Source: Chloroflexota bacterium (lineage in GTDB: Bacteria; Chloroflexota; Limnocylindria; Limnocylindrales; CSP1-4). From it: 48,470 nucleotides of DNA. The stretch lies in assembly GCA_003152165.1 (NCBI GenBank), contig PLZO01000043.1, positions 52,424 to 100,893 on the forward strand, read 5' to 3'. This document shows positions 41,322 to 48,470 of this stretch, in pieces. Position numbers and translations under genes: made by a program. The notes under the pieces are model-generated. The model made no database searches. It was not told the DNA's origin and saw only the letters and a list, made by a program, of their open reading frames with translations. How positions within the stretch are numbered: the first letter of the stretch is position 1; each line of letters starts with the position of its first letter.

Positions 41322-41747
41322 GTGTCCGACGAGCAGAACATCGCCCTGCCGCAGCTGTACGGCGGCCCCGCTTATTCGCGTCCGCCACGGCCGGTGCAGG
41401 AGATTCCGCGCCCGTTCGACCCCGACGAGCTTCCGCTCGAGGCGGAACGAACCGAGGCAGATCCCGCCCGTGCAGATGAGCTGAAGGGCAATTCGTGGAT
41501 GCCGATCGTCGCCGAGATGAGCAAGCCGGCGAAGGGCCGGCGCGCGGCTGGGACGGCCAAGTCCGGCAAGGGCGCGAGCATGGCTGGTGGCCGAGCCTCC
41601 GACGGCGCAGCCAGTCCGGCCGGCCCAGCGACTGGGGCCGGCTCGAGCGCCTCGGCCCGCGGCAATGGCATCGCTCACTTTGGGCTCCAGGGTCGGCCGT
41701 TCCGCCTGCGTGGCCTGGGGCGCATCTTCGGTGGCGACCGCAAGTAG
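41322..41747 (+). CDS. Hypothetical disordered protein
   Basis: A 141-residue protein of low complexity from GTG 41322. The first 60 residues are conserved-looking (ALPQLYGGPAYSRPPRPVQE, then PFDPDELPLEAERTEAD). The rest is Gly/Ala/Ser/Lys-rich and basic and ends in GRPFRLRGLGRIFGGDRK. It may bind nucleic acid or polyphosphate through its basic tail, but nothing proves this. The gap upstream (41162-41321) contains TATCAT at about 41272 as a candidate -10. Low confidence that it is a real gene. Confidence 0.45.
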   Translation: MSDEQNIALPQLYGGPAYSRPPRPVQEIPRPFDPDELPLEAERTEADPARADELKGNSWMPIVAEMSKPAKGRRAAGTAKSGKGASMAGGRASDGAASPAGPATGAGSSASARGNGIAHFGLQGRPFRLRGLGRIFGGDRK

Positions 41748-41857
41748 GTTGGCGCTTTGGCCGGGCGGCCGGCACAGCCGCCGTGACTCGCGCCTCCGAG
41801 GCCCGAACGCCGGGGATGGCGCCTAGACCCTAGACATTTGTCGCGGGACGTGGCGCA

Positions 41858-42370
41858 ATGGGCGGGATGACAGCGGCAAAGGCCAGCCGCCCGCCCGCCC
41901 AGCGGCCGGCCGATCCAATCCAGCCGGCGGCTGGGCACACCTCGCCGCCAGACGACCGCGCCCAGCTTGATCGCGAGCGGGCACTCCGGATCGGGCAGGC
42001 GGCCGAGTTGCTCGGCGTGGGCATCGACACCCTGCGACGGTGGGAGACGACGCACAAGCTGCGGGTCATCCGGACGTCCGGCGGCCAGCGGATCGTCCCG
42101 ATCCTCGAGGTCAGCCGACTCCTCGCCGAGCGTCGGCGCGGGACGGCGGATCGGCCGATCATTGCCCAGTCGGCTCGCAATCGCTTCGTCGGAATCGTGA
42201 CCCGGGTCGAACGTGACGGCGTCGCCGCCGTGGTCGAGGTCCTGGCCGGACCGCATCGGCTGGTCAGCCTGATGACTGCCGAGGCGGTCGACGAGCTCGG
42301 TCTCGCGATCGGCATGGAGGTTGTCTGCGTGGTGAAGTCGACCAACGTCATCGTCGAGATTCCCCGCTAG
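41858..42370 (+). CDS. MerR-type HTH plus TOBE (molbindin) regulator
   Basis: A 170-residue fusion. Residues about 44-92 form a MerR-like helix-turn-helix (RIGQAAELLGVGIDTLRRWE, then GGQRIVPILEVSRLL). Residues about 107-169 form a TOBE/Mop domain (NRFVGIVTRVERDGVAAVVE, then LGLAIGMEVVCVVKSTNVIVEI), the fold that binds molybdate or tungstate in ModE and Mop. The N-terminal 40 residues are Pro/Gln-rich and flexible. It is therefore a probable oxyanion-responsive transcription regulator. No modABC transporter is adjacent; the window's molybdopterin enzyme is 16 kb away. Start alternatives are ATG 41858 and ATG 41867. Confidence 0.85.
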   Translation: MGGMTAAKASRPPAQRPADPIQPAAGHTSPPDDRAQLDRERALRIGQAAELLGVGIDTLRRWETTHKLRVIRTSGGQRIVPILEVSRLLAERRRGTADRPIIAQSARNRFVGIVTRVERDGVAAVVEVLAGPHRLVSLMTAEAVDELGLAIGMEVVCVVKSTNVIVEIPR

Positions 42371-42401
42371 CCGTCACCCTGGAAGAGGCTCCGGCCCGTG
42401 C

Positions 42402-42407
42402 TAGGAT
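42402..42407 (+). promoter_or_regulatory. Predicted -10 element of the tRNA gene
   Basis: TAGGAT ends 7 nt before the first base of the tRNA, so transcription would begin at or within a base of the mature 5' end. Confidence 0.45.
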
Positions 42408-42414
42408 GGCCGAC

Positions 42415-42490
42415 GGGGGAGTAGCTCAACGGTTAGAGCGGCGGGCTTATATCCCGCTGGTTCCAGGTTCGAATCCTGGCTCCCCTACCA
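42415..42490 (+). tRNA. tRNA-Ile, anticodon UAU
   Basis: A 76-nt cloverleaf with encoded CCA. The acceptor stem GGGGGAG pairs with CTCCCCT (first pair G-U), the D stem is GCTC/GAGC with AACGGTTA loop, and the anticodon stem is GCGGG/CCCGC. The 7-base loop CTTATAT puts TAT at 34-36 with A37. The T arm is CCAGG/CCTGG with TTCGAAT, and the discriminator is A73. UAU reads AUA (Ile). Most bacteria read AUA with a lysidine-modified CAU tRNA instead, so this isoacceptor is unusual. Confidence 0.93.
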
Positions 42491-42533
42491 GACGACGTTG
42501 GCGTGCTCACGGTGGAGGGCGCCACGAGTCTCG

Positions 42534-43340
42534 CTACGAACAGCCGATCAGTCGAGGGCGCTCCGGATTCGGTCGAGGACCTGGCGGCGTCGGGCGCTTT
42601 GTGAAGGTACGGTGGGGCGGCAGAGCCGCCAGGAAGGCCGGGATCTTGCCGCGGCCGACGACCGCCGTCGTCGTGCTCCGGGCAACGGATTCATCAGCGC
42701 TGATGACGGCCGCGTAGACCTTGACCATGAAGTCGTGCTCGTCCGAGGCGAGCCAGCGTCGGACAGCCTCGGCGTCGCGAGCCGTCCGCTCGAGCGGGTT
42801 CTCGATCGCGACCCATTCATCGGCGCCAACCCGGGCTTCCCAACGGCCGTCGGTCACGCGTGCGTGCTGTGCTGACGGCAGCTGGCCCAGAACCACGATC
42901 CCGGGCGGCCCGACGATCAGGGTCGAGACCGGGCGGCCGCCCGGGAGGCTCAGATCGCGCACGCCCACATAGTTCGTGCCCAGGCTGGATCCGAGGCCGG
43001 CAAGCGGATCACGTCGGGCTGCCAGCGGACTCTGGAGATCGGCGAAATCGAGGATCCGATGGGTTCCCAGGAGCAGGCAGATCGCCGGTAGGCCGAGGGC
43101 GGTCAGCCAGCCGAGGGCGTGGAATGCGTTCTCGCTCGAGACTGCCCTGCCATGCGCCGCGAAGACGTCGACGAACGGGGTGGCCAGGGTGAGGTAGGCC
43201 AGGCACAGGCCGGTGATGACGTACAGGGCTCCGATCAGCCGGGCAAGCGTCAGCGCCCGCCGGCTCGGACGGCGGCGAGCATGGGCGCGGATGACCTCCA
43301 TGAGCAGATCCTCGTCGACGACGCCTGCCGGCGCCATCAC
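42534..43340 (-). CDS. Membrane protein with NERD-like C-terminal domain
   Basis: A 268-residue protein; ATG 43337, one codon inside, is an equally good start. Residues 30-55 (ALTLARLIGALYVITGLCLA) and 72-92 (AFHALGWLTALGLPAICLLL) are transmembrane. The soluble C-terminal part has SLGTNYVGVRDLSLPGGRPV, then LIVGPPGIVVLGQLPSA and WVAIENPLERTARDAEAVRRWL. The order resembles the nuclease-related NERD domain ('vgp.Giv.l......g.w.....NP..q...'), but the usual catalytic Glu/Lys set is not obvious, so nuclease function is doubtful. It reads toward the tRNA gene. Confidence 0.65.
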   Translation of the reverse strand: MMAPAGVVDEDLLMEVIRAHARRRPSRRALTLARLIGALYVITGLCLAYLTLATPFVDVFAAHGRAVSSENAFHALGWLTALGLPAICLLLGTHRILDFADLQSPLAARRDPLAGLGSSLGTNYVGVRDLSLPGGRPVSTLIVGPPGIVVLGQLPSAQHARVTDGRWEARVGADEWVAIENPLERTARDAEAVRRWLASDEHDFMVKVYAAVISADESVARSTTTAVVGRGKIPAFLAALPPHRTFTKRPTPPGPRPNPERPRLIGCS

Positions 43341-43513
43341 CAGTTCGGACTAGACGGGCCAGCCAGCCGGACCAGCGACCGGTCCGGACCACCCAAGACC
43401 GACGGATGCGGTGTCGGCAAGCACCGCCGGCTACCAGCGCGATTGAGGGTCGGCCCCAGGGCTGCCCTCAATCCGCGGGATAGCGGAGTCGTTCCTCGAG
43501 CGGGACAGCGCCC

Positions 43514-43519
43514 TAGAAT
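43514..43519 (+). promoter_or_regulatory. Predicted -10 element of the LuxR-family regulator gene
   Basis: TAGAAT ends 7 nt before ATG 43527 and no Shine-Dalgarno is present, consistent with a leaderless mRNA. Confidence 0.45.
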
Positions 43520-43526
43520 TCGGCGT

Positions 43527-46500
43527 ATGGCGGCGAAGTTCACGAGCGCGCGCTTCGTGGGGCGGGAGCCTGAACTTGCCCGGATCGCGACCGCCATCGA
43601 GGCGACGGCCGATGGCCGCTCGACGACCTTGCTGATCGCCGGTGCCGGCGGCGTGGGTGTCTCGCGCCTCTTGACCGAGACCCGCCAGCGGCTGGCTGGC
43701 CTGCCAGAGCCGTTCGAGGTCATCCGCTGCCGAGCCCGCTCGGGACGTTCGGGTGACCCGTACGCTCCCGTCGGCGTTGCTCTCGCCCGACTCTTCGATC
43801 GCGTTCGCGACGCCGACCTGCCGGAACTGCTGGAGACCGGCGCACAAGAGCTCCTGCGCCTGGTGCCGGACGTCGAAATCAGGCTGGCGACGCTCGGACT
43901 GCTGCCCGCCGGCCGGGCGACGATCGACCCCGAGCGCCGTCAGACCAGGATGCTTGAGGCGATCCTGGGCCTGCTTACGCGACTAGGCGAGCGCAGGCCC
44001 GTCGTCCTCATCCTGGAGGACCTCCACGATGCCGATGCTGGAACGCGGGCTCTCGCCGCATTCCTGGCCCGCGTGTCCCGCCCGGGCCGCCTGTGCGTGA
44101 TGGCCACCTACCAACCCGACGAGCTGACCCGGCGGCATCCCCTCCACGACACGCTGGCCGCGATGGCCGATGCTGCCCGGCCGCCCGAGCGACTCCTCCT
44201 CGAGCCGCTCCGCCGCGACGACCTTGCCCGTCTGATCGAGGGGATCGAGGGCGAACGGCCGTCGGCCTCGGTCCTGCTCCTCGTATCGGAGCGGTCGCGG
44301 GGCAACGCCCTGGTGGCCGAGGAGCTGCTGGCGGCTCGGCGCGAGCTGGCCGGCGCGTCGCTGACCGGTTCCCTCGATGAGTTGGTGGTGGCCCGCCTCG
44401 CCGGCCGCTCGACTGAGTGCCGCCGGGTCCTGCGCCTGCTGGCCCCGGCCGGCGAGCCACTGACCCTCGAGCAGCTGGCCACCGCTTCCCTCGCTTTCGA
44501 GCGCGAGGCGGATCGCCCGGCGCCGCGTTCCAGCTCATCGCCGCGGCCTGGCGGGGGAATCCTCGAGGCCGACCTTGGCCATGGCCTCGCGGAGGCCCTC
44601 GAACATGGCTTTGCCCAACTCGAGTCGGCTGACGGCGACGATCCATTCGACGACGCTGCGGTGGCCGCTCTGCCGGCCGAGGCGGTGGTGGGCATCCGTC
44701 ATCCGCTCATCGCTCGCTCGATCGAGGCGGATCTCCTGCCTGGCCAGCGCCGCCGCCACCATGCTGCGCTCGCGGAAGGACTGGCCGAGCGCCCCGGATC
44801 GCAAGCCCGCCATTGGCTTGCCGCCCACCAGCTGGGGCCGGCACGCGCGGCGGCGATCGAGGCGGCGACCCTGGCCGAGAACGTCGACTCGCTGGCCGAC
44901 GCGCTGGCCCACCTCGAGCTGGCCCTGGAGATCGACGATCGAACCGAGCCGCCCGGCGGCGAGGCCGATACAGCGTCGCCGGTCAACCTCCTCCAGCGAG
45001 CCGCCGAGGCCGCCTTCGCCGACGGCAGGCCCGCCCGCGCCGCGGCCTACGCCGAGTCCGCGATCGCCCGGCTCGACGAGCGCGCGGACCGTCTTCGGAT
45101 GGGCCTCCTGTACGAGCGTCTCGGCCGTTATCGACGGACCGCCGGAGACCAGGAGGGCTCGATCTTCGCCCATTCGCGGGCCGTCGAGCTCGTGCCGGCG
45201 AAGCCGTCGCGCGAACGGGCACTCGTCCTCGCCGCGCTGGCCCAGGTGCGCATGCTCGAGGGCAAGTTCAGAGAGGCCGAACGTCTGGCGGCAGAGGCGA
45301 TCCGGGTGGCCCGGTCGGTCGGGCCGGCGGCCCTGGGCGAAGAGGGCCATGCGACCTGCACGCTCGGAATCAGCCGGGTGTGGGGCGAGGACCCAGAAGG
45401 CGGCCTCGCCCTCCTGCTCGAGGCCCGGGCGATCGCGGCCGAACTCGGACGGTTCGACGATGTCTTCCGGGCGACCGCCAACCTGACGACCGCGCTCGAT
45501 CTGCTCGGCCGGAAACGCGAAGCGGTGGAGGTGGCCCGGGCCGGGATCGAGGCGGCCCAGCGGGCCGGGCAGGAAGCGGTCTTCGGCAACTATCTCCGGG
45601 GCAACGGCGCCGACTCGTTATTCCTGCTCGGTGATTGGCCGGCCTCCAGGGCGTTGGTCGAGACCGCGCTCGAATGGAGTCCGGTGGGTGTCAACCTCGT
45701 GAACGCTTTGGACAACCTGGCGATTGTCGAGATCGAGACGCGGGCCGGCGAGGCGGCCGGTCGACTTCTCGGGCGGCTGCTGCTCGAGCTCGAGACCGTG
45801 CCCGATGCCCAGGATTCGGTCCCGACCTACCAGGCCGCTGCCTCGTTCGCCCTGTGGCGGGGTGATCTCGAGGATGCCCGTCGGGCTGTTGGCCTGGGTT
45901 GGAGTCGAGTCCGGGAAACAGAAGACTGGGTGCTCGTGGCCCGGATGGCAGCCGTGGTCCTCGAGGTGGATGCGGCGTCGATCGCCGACGCTCGGGCGGG
46001 CCGGGATCTGTCCACGGTGGCGGCCGCCCGAAGCAGGAGCGCTGTGGTGCTGGCCGAGGCCGAGGCGGCGGTCCGTGGCGCCGGTGTCGCCGCGACCTTC
46101 GGATCGCGCCGAGAGGCGGATGCGCACCTGGCCCTGGCGCGCGCCTATCGGGCCCGGATCGAAGGCCGTGACGAGCCGGCCGCCTGGGATTCGCTGGCCC
46201 GGACCTGGGAAGCCCTTGAGCGTCCGTACCAGGTTGCCCGGGCGCGCTGGCGCCAGGCCGAGGCAGCGCTTGGCGCCGGCGACGGCCGGGCCGGCCGAAC
46301 AGCGGCCAGGGCGCCTCTTCTCGAGGCCGTCCGGCTGGCCGGCCAGCTCGGTGCCGGACCGCTCCTGCGCGAGCTCGAGGAGCTCGCTCGCCGGGCGTTG
46401 ATCCCGCTGCCAGAGACAGTTGCGAGCGCCATTGCGCCCGACCCTGAGACGGGTGCGCTGATTGCCGATCCCATCGCCGCTCCGGGTCGGGCGGGCCACC

Positions 46501-46829
46501 AGTTGCCGGACTCAGCCTTTGAGGGTGGCCCGGATTGGGGCTCGGCGGGGCCAACCTCACCGGCCGAGGATCGACCGGGCCTGGCTCGGGCTTTCGTTGG
46601 CGCGGCCCAGCCGCCACCTGGCGACACGTTCGGGCTCAGCCGGCGCGAACGAGAGGTCCTGGTCCAACTTGCCCAGGGCCGCACGAACCGGGAGATCGGC
46701 GAACGCCTGTTCATCAGCCAGAAGACCGTCGGTGTACACGTCGGGAACATCCTCTCGAAGCTGGGTGTCTCGGGCCGGGTGGAGGCGGCCGCGGTCGCCA
46801 TCCGGCTCGGGCTCACCGACCCGTATTGA
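43527..46829 (+). CDS. Large ATPase-like LuxR-family transcription regulator (LAL/MalT type)
   Basis: An 1100-residue regulator. An N-terminal AAA/NACHT-like module begins FVGREPELARIATAIE. Its Walker A region reads GAGGVGVSR (39-47), with Val in place of the essential Lys, while Walker B VVLILEDLHDADAG is intact. The middle is a long TPR-like helical array (residues about 430-880; for example AAAYAESAIARLDE). The C-terminal LuxR HTH is LSRREREVLVQLAQGRTNREIGERLFISQKTVGVHVGNIL in sections. Such LAL proteins usually activate genes in response to a ligand, with ATP required. Here nucleotide hydrolysis is doubtful. The frame is open 400 bp further upstream, but ATG 43527 matches the conserved FVGRE start. 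Confidence 0.9.
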   Translation: MAAKFTSARFVGREPELARIATAIEATADGRSTTLLIAGAGGVGVSRLLTETRQRLAGLPEPFEVIRCRARSGRSGDPYAPVGVALARLFDRVRDADLPELLETGAQELLRLVPDVEIRLATLGLLPAGRATIDPERRQTRMLEAILGLLTRLGERRPVVLILEDLHDADAGTRALAAFLARVSRPGRLCVMATYQPDELTRRHPLHDTLAAMADAARPPERLLLEPLRRDDLARLIEGIEGERPSASVLLLVSERSRGNALVAEELLAARRELAGASLTGSLDELVVARLAGRSTECRRVLRLLAPAGEPLTLEQLATASLAFEREADRPAPRSSSSPRPGGGILEADLGHGLAEALEHGFAQLESADGDDPFDDAAVAALPAEAVVGIRHPLIARSIEADLLPGQRRRHHAALAEGLAERPGSQARHWLAAHQLGPARAAAIEAATLAENVDSLADALAHLELALEIDDRTEPPGGEADTASPVNLLQRAAEAAFADGRPARAAAYAESAIARLDERADRLRMGLLYERLGRYRRTAGDQEGSIFAHSRAVELVPAKPSRERALVLAALAQVRMLEGKFREAERLAAEAIRVARSVGPAALGEEGHATCTLGISRVWGEDPEGGLALLLEARAIAAELGRFDDVFRATANLTTALDLLGRKREAVEVARAGIEAAQRAGQEAVFGNYLRGNGADSLFLLGDWPASRALVETALEWSPVGVNLVNALDNLAIVEIETRAGEAAGRLLGRLLLELETVPDAQDSVPTYQAAASFALWRGDLEDARRAVGLGWSRVRETEDWVLVARMAAVVLEVDAASIADARAGRDLSTVAAARSRSAVVLAEAEAAVRGAGVAATFGSRREADAHLALARAYRARIEGRDEPAAWDSLARTWEALERPYQVARARWRQAEAALGAGDGRAGRTAARAPLLEAVRLAGQLGAGPLLRELEELARRALIPLPETVASAIAPDPETGALIADPIAAPGRAGHQLPDSAFEGGPDWGSAGPTSPAEDRPGLARAFVGAAQPPPGDTFGLSRREREVLVQLAQGRTNREIGERLFISQKTVGVHVGNILSKLGVSGRVEAAAVAIRLGLTDPY

Positions 46830-46971
46830 GTCGTCGGGCGCGTCCCGCCCGCCCCCAAACTGCAACCCTGTCGCATCCGGTCCGGCGTCGCAGCAGGCCG
46901 GATCGACGGTCTATGGTCTGGATTGGGTCGCGGCGAGTCGCGGCCGATGCTTGTCTCCGCGGAGGTCCCCG

Positions 46972-47202
46972 ATGATCCAACCGACCAACCGGTCAGCATG
47001 GCCAATCCGCCCGGCCGACTCCGCCTCGGGCCCGATCACCTGCGCCACCTGCGGTTGTCGCCTCAAGGTTGATGCCTTCGAGGAATCGTGGCGTCACTTC
47101 CCTGGCAGCACCGGCCGCGATGCTCGCGGCTGTCGGGTCGAGTGTGTGGGGTTGGCCCACGACGCCCACGGCGTCGCCGTCGTCGGCCGCTCAGCGGGCT
47201 AG
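46972..47202 (+). CDS. Small cysteine-rich (zinc-ribbon-like) protein
   Basis: A 76-residue protein preceded by GGAGGT (5-nt spacing). ITCATCGCRLKVDAFEESWR and GCRVECVGLAH supply four or more cysteines in a CxxC...C...C pattern suitable for one zinc. It has a C-terminal VVGRSAG tail. No family recognised. The Shine-Dalgarno and the metal-binding pattern make a real gene likely. It is convergent with the response regulator gene, which ends at 47235. Confidence 0.65.
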   Translation: MIQPTNRSAWPIRPADSASGPITCATCGCRLKVDAFEESWRHFPGSTGRDARGCRVECVGLAHDAHGVAVVGRSAG

Positions 47203-47234
47203 TCGCAGCGAAGGGCCGCGGCACGGTCCGCAGG

Positions 47235-47945
47235 CTAGGGTCGGGCTTCGCCGACTTCCACGCGGTACCCGACCGAGCGGACGGCGACCACGGCCGGGCC
47301 GCCGGCAGCGACCACCTTCGCTCGCAGACGGGCGAGGTGGGGCTTGAGCCAGAGCAGGTCCGGATTGGGCTCCGACGGCCAGCCGGCGCGCACGAGCCGG
47401 GCATGGGGGACCACATCGCCACCCGCCCGGACCAGGGCCTCGAGCAGGCGATATTCGGTTGCCGTGAGCGGCAGGAGCGTTCCGCCGACCCGGGCCTCGT
47501 GGCGTCTCGGCTCGATCGTCAGCTCGCCGGCTCGTAGTGCGCTGCCGCCCCCAACCGGACCGCCGGCAGCGTCGACCCGGCGCATGACCGCGGCGATCCG
47601 GGCGAGCAGCTCTTGCCGGCCGAATGGTTTGGTCAGGTAGTCGTCCGCCCCGATCTCGAGCGCGCGGACCTTGGCGCCCTCGCCGCTCTCGCCCGACAGC
47701 ACCAGGATGGGGACGTTGCCCGACGCCCGGATCTGCCCGGCCACGCTGAAGCCGTCTGGACCAGGCATCGCCAGGTCGAGCAGGACGAGGTCGGGTGTCT
47801 CCTCACGGAAGCGCCGGACAGCCGTCAGGCCGTCATATGCAGTGATCACCTGGTGACCGTCCTGGCCGACGAGGGCGGTGATCGCCCCGACCATCGCAGG
47901 GTCGTCGTCGACCACGAGGATCCGGAGAGGGCGGACGTTGGGCAT
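47235..47945 (-). CDS. OmpR/PhoB-family response regulator
   Basis: A 236-residue regulator. The receiver domain (1-120) has the acidic pocket VVDDDPAM, phosphoacceptor Asp in LVLLDLAMPGPDGF, Ser/Thr switch in LVLSGESGE, and Lys in DDYLTKPFG. The winged-helix output domain (140-236) contains LPLTATEYRLLEALVRAGGDV and LWLKPHLARLRAKV, ending in VRSVGYRVE. The gene lies 12 nt downstream of a sensor kinase on the same strand, forming a two-component pair. The regulated genes are unknown. Confidence 0.93.
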   Translation of the reverse strand: MPNVRPLRILVVDDDPAMVGAITALVGQDGHQVITAYDGLTAVRRFREETPDLVLLDLAMPGPDGFSVAGQIRASGNVPILVLSGESGEGAKVRALEIGADDYLTKPFGRQELLARIAAVMRRVDAAGGPVGGGSALRAGELTIEPRRHEARVGGTLLPLTATEYRLLEALVRAGGDVVPHARLVRAGWPSEPNPDLLWLKPHLARLRAKVVAAGGPAVVAVRSVGYRVEVGEARP

Positions 47946-47957
47946 CAGCAGCTTCCT

Positions 47958-48470
47958 TCAGACGGCGACCGCAGCGGGCAAGGCCAGGACAAAACGGGCA
48001 CCACTGCCCGGAGCAGGCTCACACCATAGCCGGGCGCCCATCGCTTCGGACAGCCGGCGGGCTGCGTACAAGCCGATCCCCGAGCCCCGGGCCGTGTGCG
48101 TGTCGCGCCGAGCATAGGGCTCGAAGATCCGCTCGCGCCACTCGACCGGGATACCCGGTCCCTCGTCGCTCACACTCAGCCGGACGACTCCCTCGACCAA
48201 CGTGACGTCGACCGTGATCGCGGTGTCCGGCGGCGCGTATTTAACCGCATTCTCGATCAGATGCTCAATGATCTGACGCAGGCGGGGCGGGTCGGCCAGC
48301 GCGTGGCGGCGGACCTCCACGTGACGCTCCAGGCGGTGCTGGCGGAGGAGCGGCTTGAGTTCGACGACCAGTTCCTCGAGGAGCGCTCCGACATCGATCG
48401 GAGCCAGCTCGACTGGACTCTCGGTACTCGGCCGGATCGAGGCCAGGATCGAATCGACGAGCCGGTCGAG
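47958..48470 (-). CDS. Sensor histidine kinase, C-terminal part (truncated by window edge)
   Basis: The frame is open to the last base of the window, so the N-terminal sensor and the phosphoacceptor His lie outside. The visible 170 residues start in the dimerisation region (LDRLVDSILASIRPST). They contain the HATPase_c N box (RLRQIIEHLIENAVKYAP), G1 (DEGPGIP), F (IFEPYARR) and G2 (GSGIGLYAARRL) motifs and end after FVLALPAAVAV. The partner is the response regulator 12 nt downstream. Confidence 0.93.
   Translation of the reverse strand, partial: LDRLVDSILASIRPSTESPVELAPIDVGALLEELVVELKPLLRQHRLERHVEVRRHALADPPRLRQIIEHLIENAVKYAPPDTAITVDVTLVEGVVRLSVSDEGPGIPVEWRERIFEPYARRDTHTARGSGIGLYAARRLSEAMGARLWCEPAPGSGARFVLALPAAVAV

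Noticed and set aside
43119-43526. Upstream extension of the LuxR-family regulator
   Set aside because: Overlaps the membrane-protein gene on the other strand; the conserved FVGRE start and a -10 element lie at 43527.

Overview
The window is GC-rich bacterial chromosomal DNA, densely coded on both strands. It has many GTG starts and many 1-4 bp start/stop overlaps. I infer a high-GC, probably aerobic, soil- or water-type heterotroph. A Thermus-like isocitrate dehydrogenase, a polyphosphate glucokinase, a luciferase-like F420-type oxidoreductase, a MerR-TOBE regulator and frequent apparently leaderless genes would fit a Chloroflexota lineage of the Limnocylindria type, or less likely an actinobacterium. 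This placement is inference; no rRNA gene is present.

Layout. 1-3152: icd, purE, a membrane protein and a Nudix hydrolase, followed by a decayed GNAT gene (3154-3356). 3615-10654: a nitrogen/amine catabolism block. Aldehyde dehydrogenase, CoxG-like protein, polyphosphate glucokinase, SDR and a glutamine-synthetase-like ligase lie on the minus strand, divergent from an APC permease. 10771-13639: a LolA/RseB-like protein, fumC and a flavin reductase. 13645-23723: an aromatic (phenylacetate) block with an alpha/beta hydrolase, two crotonases, a TetR/PaaR-type repressor with a recognisable operator, paaABCD, paaH, a lipoprotein and a PaaJ-type thiolase. 23873-27681: HesB/IscA-type protein, LON-domain protein, molybdopterin oxidoreductase, GT2 and a flippase-like membrane protein. 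27784-31396: an osmolyte ABC transporter. 31634-32578: a luciferase-like oxidoreductase.

32795-35034 is an IS1595-type mobile element that I delimit from long imperfect terminal inverted repeats. Besides its transposase it carries a two-TM protein, a small DUF3467-like protein and a divergent 51-residue ORF. 35230-42370: GNAT, ATP-dependent DNA ligase, rhodanese-like protein, class V aminotransferase, small membrane or disordered proteins and a MerR-TOBE regulator. 42415-42490 is a tRNA with anticodon UAU (Ile, AUA codon), which is unusual in bacteria. The window ends with a membrane protein, an 1100-residue LuxR/ATPase regulator lacking the P-loop lysine, a tiny zinc-ribbon protein and a two-component pair; the sensor kinase runs off the end.

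Two regulatory themes stand out. First, many first-in-operon genes and the tRNA have a TANNNT hexamer 6-10 nt before the start, suggesting widespread leaderless transcription; two divergent gene pairs share one overlapping or palindromic -10 region. Second, the PaaR-type operator sits exactly downstream of a TTGACG-17-TAGCCT promoter, giving a simple repression switch for phenylacetyl-CoA epoxidation. I found no CRISPR array, prophage, restriction system or other defence locus, and no clearly novel multi-gene system; the passenger-carrying IS1595 element is the closest candidate.
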